This document shows, one piece after another, positions 60,737 to 64,000 of a DNA stretch of 64,000 bases. This stretch comes from Antitrichia curtipendula. Lineage: Eukaryota; Streptophyta; Bryopsida; Hypnales; Leucodontaceae. The position numbers were made by a program, and so were the translations under genes. The notes below the pieces were generated by a model. The model ran no database searches. It saw only the letters and a list, made by a program, of their open reading frames with translations, and had not been told where the DNA came from. Positions within the stretch are counted from its first letter, which is position 1. Each line of letters begins with the position of its first letter. The stretch spans positions 24,366,001-24,430,000 of the forward strand of contig OX579637.1 of NCBI GenBank assembly GCA_951230915.1, given 5' to 3'.

Positions 60737-61247
60737 CTGAATACGGCGTTTCACTTTTATCAGACTATATATTACCTTGAGTGTAGATTGTAATTTTCTT
60801 TGTAATTGCACCCATAAATTGTAGAACAGACATGTTTTTCAACTTGTAAATGGTTTTCAAGCTCAAACATTATTGAATACGGGTTATTAGTTAACTGGTA
60901 CCTTGAGAGAACTCATTGTAAATGCATAGTTGATATGTTTTTTGAATGATTCCACACTTTTACTCAGTGTGATTTCTATGTAGTTGTGGTCCTTGGTTTC
61001 GTGTTTCATTTCTATTTTTGTGTGGACATTTTGCCCGTGCACGTCATGCGTTACCTGTCCCTTGCATTTTTTTTAAATATGTACTTGGCAAAGAGTAACC
61101 ACAATTAACGTGTAATTAATAGTTTATCTCTAAGACATTGCGTATGAGGAATGCGGAGTTTGGTCTTTTTTCAAGTAGCGCACTGATATGGATAGGCTAA
61201 CTCCTATGTCTTTGATATCCAATTTCTAGTGATGTAATGCTTTATTT

Positions 61248-61495
61248 GTAGATCTCCCATTGCATAGGGGTTCTTAGGAAACTGCTTCTTCATTGTAAGT
61301 GTATCAGGAGATCTTCTGCTGTTTAAAGGTTCTCAGTAAAGTGAGTACTCTTTAGAATAACATCGGGATACCTCCCCCTTGCTTAAGGCTTCTTTATAGT
61401 AACTTCACCAAGTGATCTCTCTTTATTTTAAGGTTCTTAGCAAAGTGAGTTTTCTTTGGAACAATACCAGGATTTCTCCTGTTGTTTGATGGTTC
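61248..61495. repeat. Second palindrome array, period about 50-58 bp, diverged
   Basis: Units start near 61248 (AGATCTCCCATTGC), 61304 (TATCAGGAGATCTTCTGCTG), 61360 (CATCGGGATACCTCCCCCTT), 61409 and 61466 (ACCAGGATTTCTCCTGTTG). Shared spacers are TTTAAAGGTTCT.AG.AAAGTGAGT..TCTTT.GAA.AA. The spacer differs from that of the 48.3-kb array, so the two arrays arose separately around the same palindrome. Confidence 0.65.
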
Positions 61496-61542
61496 TCCTG
61501 TATCTGTTTAATTGACATTCTTGCTGAGTTCTGTTGCTGCAG

Positions 61543-62028
61543 AAGGCGGTTCTTGTTGTTTTGACAGGTGATTTCTGCGTTGAGGGCGGTATTTTGGATC
61601 TTCCTCATGAAGTCGATGTTCCTTCTGGTTTCCGGGGCTTCTTTAAACAATTGGTTGAACAGAATCATTGTGGGTTGTCTTTCTCCATGAATATATTTAC
61701 TTTGACGGAGCTCTTAAGGCGTCTTCTCCTACGAAGAACTTTAAAGGGGTTTCTCTTTTTTGCCAGTGCGGACATTCCTCACAAGAATGATCCTTATCCG
61801 AACCGTGCTGGATTACTGAAGCGTATTTTAGGGAGCTCTAGACAACGAAGCATTCTTTGGAATCAAACAATTGTATTACTTGAGGTAAATCCTCTTAAGT
61901 GGCCACGTTCTTATTTGTTAGGTCCCTCCATACGAGTGAGGGATGATATAGATCCTTTGAAATTAGAAGTCCTGTGTTATGTACGAAAAGAGCTTATTGT
62001 TCCTGGGAAATTGTTTAAGCGTCAGTGA
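61543..62028 (+). CDS. Unrecognised exon, last coding piece of the element
   Basis: An open frame runs to TGA at 62026-62028. It is preceded by a good acceptor (GTTGCTGCAG, ending 61542), so it is probably a 3' exon. The translation has KAVLVVLTGDFC, IPHKNDPYPNRAGLLKRIL, LEVNPLKWPRSYLLGPSI and DDIDPLKLEVLCYVRKEL, which looks conserved rather than random. I do not recognise the family. It lacks internal stops over about 160 residues, unlike its neighbours. It could join the HAD gene upstream (skipping its stop) or belong to a separate gene. Confidence 0.4.
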   Translation, partial: KAVLVVLTGDFCVEGGILDLPHEVDVPSGFRGFFKQLVEQNHCGLSFSMNIFTLTELLRRLLLRRTLKGFLFFASADIPHKNDPYPNRAGLLKRILGSSRQRSILWNQTIVLLEVNPLKWPRSYLLGPSIRVRDDIDPLKLEVLCYVRKELIVPGKLFKRQ

Positions 62029-62538
62029 AGTTCACTTGTGCAGATATTGTTGGAAATGCCTTTATTGTTTTTATGGGCAACTTGTTGAACATTTCCTTCT
62101 TTATCGATATGAATAAAATGTGATGAACCTTACGGACCTTTCAGTGGCTTTGAAGTTTGATTCCACCGTATCCTTATTAGTGCGTATGTTCTCTTATACC
62201 ATATATTTGAATGCGGAGATTACATCGGTAGATTTCTGGATCCTACTTTTGCAGGGAAATACTAATGGGTCAAGCCTTACTTAGTCCTTGTAATAATTTC
62301 AGTTGACAAATAACCATTGGAATCTGGTTCTTGCAACACTTACGATCCCAATGACTTGGATCTACACTACATTGGCAAAACTCCCAATCATTCATCTCAA
62401 TTTCTATGTACAAATAAATGCTCTATGCTTGAAATGTCGTAGTTATTATGTTTCTGGTCTTCTTCTTCTATTTGAATATGGTTGACTTCATTTTGTTTTT
62501 CCCACTTCCATAGGCATTGCGGTCTCTAAATCCGTAAG

Positions 62539-62558
62539 AACGAGAGGTCTCCCGATGA
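62539..62558. repeat. Last palindrome, next to the right end
   Basis: AACGAGAGGTCTCCCGATGA lies 35 bp inside the right inverted repeat, mirroring the ATCTCCCGATG half site 32 bp inside the left one. Confidence 0.65.
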
Positions 62559-62592
62559 ATTCTACCATGACAAAGTCCAAAATTCCTCCTAA

Positions 62593-62610
62593 AGTCCAAA
62601 AGTAGTTAAA
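62593..62610 (-). repeat. Right terminal inverted repeat
   Basis: AGTCCAAAAGTAGTTAAA is the exact reverse complement of 43550-43567. Immediately outside begins retroelement sequence matching 12545-11240 in complement. Confidence 0.8.
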
Positions 62611-63620
62611 TTGGGCATCCAAAAAAGTTCAACTAAATAAACTAATGTGTTACAAAAAAATGGCTAAAAGGAGTCAGTTGAGAGGAAAGGGGGTGCCCCT
62701 TTATACTCTTTCAATGGCATCCACCTCCTTTCATTTCCTCGTGGTAATCTTATCATTTGGGATTTTAATTCTAAATTATCATTTTTGAGTTTCTATGTTG
62801 GACCAATTTCTAATTTTTGGAGATTAACTCCAAATCACAAACAAGTTGCACCATTGACTTTAGAAGGCCATTCTTAGTCAAGTAGAACTTCCCACCCCTT
62901 TTTCCTTCGCCAAAAATACAAAGAACTCTAACGCCAACTTAACAATCAAAAGAGTGAGAATCCCAACTTTTGGAGGTTAACGTTTCTATGAAAAGTAACT
63001 AGCATAGGCTCATTAGTAGGTGTAAGGGAGTAAGAAAAGACCCTGCTATGACTTCAATCCAACTACAGGTGCTCACAATACATTAGTCAACTCCTCGTTT
63101 TGATCTTCAATTTTGTCAATTTTGAAGAATCTTAATATTTTTTATTCTTCTGACTATCAAAATGCCACGAACCTTGTTGGAGTGCATTATTAACAGAAAA
63201 GAAGCTATGCTAATTTTTAGTGAGATTTTATCGCACCCTGGATAATTTCTATTAGTTTTCCATCATAAAATTTGGCGGTTGACCGTTTGGAAAGATATCT
63301 TTAGAATATCAAAAAAATTTGAAATTTTTTATGGAACCTCTCATGGAATTCCACAAAAGATGTACAATTAGGGCAATTTGTAATAAACACGCTATATATG
63401 TACAATTTTTGGGCTTTTATCCTATTTACATACAAAATTTGGATATAATTGAAGGAAAACACTCTATTTAGGTCCAAATGCTATATTGATGTGTGGCATA
63501 CCTAATTTGATTTTACACTCTTTTTGGGATTTTTTGTATATAAAACTTCACTTAAAACTGTACCCCTCCCAAAACAAATCACGAGTTCCAAATGACAAAA
63601 TGGGGACTCACATGTGCGTG
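62611..63620 (-). repeat. Upstream part of major repeat copy 4 (-)
   Basis: Its reverse complement matches 11240-12560: GAGTCCC.., ATAGCATTTGGACCTAAAT, GAGGTTCCATAAAAAATTTC, AACGGTCAACCGCC, GAAGTCATAGCAGGGTCTTTTC and GGCTTTTTGTAACACATTAG. It continues downstream at 43549 after the 19-kb insertion. Confidence 0.65.
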
Positions 63621-63735
63621 TTGGTCATTTGGTTTGGGCAACCACATATGAGATAACGCGGGTGAGTGACAGTAGGTGGGAGAGTGTGGGTTTAAGAGAT
63701 TGCTTAAGTATCGCGGGTTCTAGAGCGTCAAAGGC

Positions 63736-63960
63736 ACAACTGCAGGTGGCACGGCGGGACCATAAGGTGCCCTTATTGGACCTATTGTTGCCCTTTTTGG
63801 ATCTCTAGACACCCTTTTAAGATCCGCAGTCTCCACTTTTGTACCCACGCATGTCCCATACAGACCTACGGCCGATATTTTGTCGCACTCGCATGCTCCT
63901 CCTCTTATCTGAGGTCGCCTACACGCGGTTACCAACTACAATCACCCGCCTTCGCCTACT
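63736..63960 (-). repeat. Inverted copy of the GC-rich short-unit array
   Basis: Read on the minus strand, ATATATAAGTAGGCGAAGGCGGGTG and following units match 1737-1860 (ATATATAGGTGGGCGAGCACGGGTG). Units such as GAGGTCGCCTACACGCGG match ACCCGCGGTCGCC at the start of the window. The gene it would precede lies beyond the right edge. Confidence 0.6.
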
Positions 63961-64000
63961 TATATATTCAGTCGTCTATGCGATATTTGGCATCTTCATT

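Larger units (their letters stand above)
43550..62610. mobile_element. About 19-kb DNA transposon with 18-bp TIRs, inserted in a retroelement
   Basis: The left end TTTAACTACTTTTGGACT (43550-43567) and right end AGTCCAAAAGTAGTTAAA (62593-62610) are perfect 18-bp inverted repeats. Both outer flanks belong to one retroelement copy on the minus strand: 63.6-62.6 kb upstream and 43.5-38.0 kb downstream. The uninterrupted counterpart is at about 12545-12600 in copy 1, so that locus is an empty site. The target duplication is unclear: a decayed 8-9 bp match (AAATGCCAT beside AATTGGGCAT) is possible. The interior holds a DUF7869-like gene (-), a ParB/methyltransferase gene (+), an HAD-phosphatase-like gene (+), an unknown exon (+) and about 30 copies of one palindrome. 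I cannot place it in a named superfamily. Confidence 0.75.

Noticed and set aside
43541..62620. A firm target-site duplication for the 19-kb element
   Set aside because: Only a mismatched 8-9 bp similarity is present, so I do not claim a duplication length or superfamily from it.
1..64000. tRNA, rRNA or organellar sequence
   Set aside because: No cloverleaf, rRNA-like conserved block or organellar gene was noticed.

Overview
The window looks like nuclear DNA of a land plant. It has long AT-rich intergenic stretches, nested and decayed Ty3/gypsy-type retroelements, TTAA- and TTA-flanked DNA elements, plant-type introns and a degenerate TTTAGGG stretch. The DUF7869-like gene and the overall texture make me lean to a non-flowering lineage (fern, bryophyte or gymnosperm), with low confidence. 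I recognise no ordinary host gene, no tRNA or rRNA and no CRISPR. Almost everything I can support belongs to mobile elements or their wreckage.

Layout. 1-1613 (-) is a decayed coiled-coil ORF. A GC-rich 14-17 bp repeat array (1740-2090) lies upstream of it; related arrays occur at 33.1-33.5 kb and, inverted, at 63.7-63.96 kb. 2.2-8.7 kb is a broken Ty3/gypsy gag-pol whose reverse transcriptase is split by a 937-bp piggyBac-like MITE with TTAA target duplications; an LTR-like end and a second gag-like ORF follow (8.7-10.3 kb). One long retroelement-like repeat family occurs four times: 11.2-15.1 (+), 24.1-31.4 (+, interrupted), 35.1-36.9 (-) and 38.0-63.6 (-, interrupted). The last copy carries a gag-only ORF with two zinc knuckles. 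18.9-22.8 kb holds a worn multi-exon gene that reads as a ParB-like domain followed by a DNA methyltransferase. 27,008-29,655 is a fold-back element with TTA duplications.

The most interesting object is 43,550-62,610. It is about 19 kb long, bounded by perfect 18-bp inverted repeats, and lies inside the (-) retroelement copy; the homologous position in the + copy near 12.56 kb is unoccupied. It contains a DUF7869-type transposase-like gene (-), a ParB-like plus DNA-methyltransferase gene (+), an FCP1-like HAD phosphatase-domain gene (+) and one unknown exon (+). About 30 copies of a 20-bp palindrome (consensus CATCGGGAGATCTCCCGATG) lie in its introns, intergenic DNA and even one coding exon, including an eight-unit array with a period of about 49 bp. 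I saw none of these palindromes outside the element. All its genes carry stops and frameshifts, so this copy is dead, but its layout suggests a large DNA transposon family with its own DNA-binding or methylation module acting on dedicated sites.
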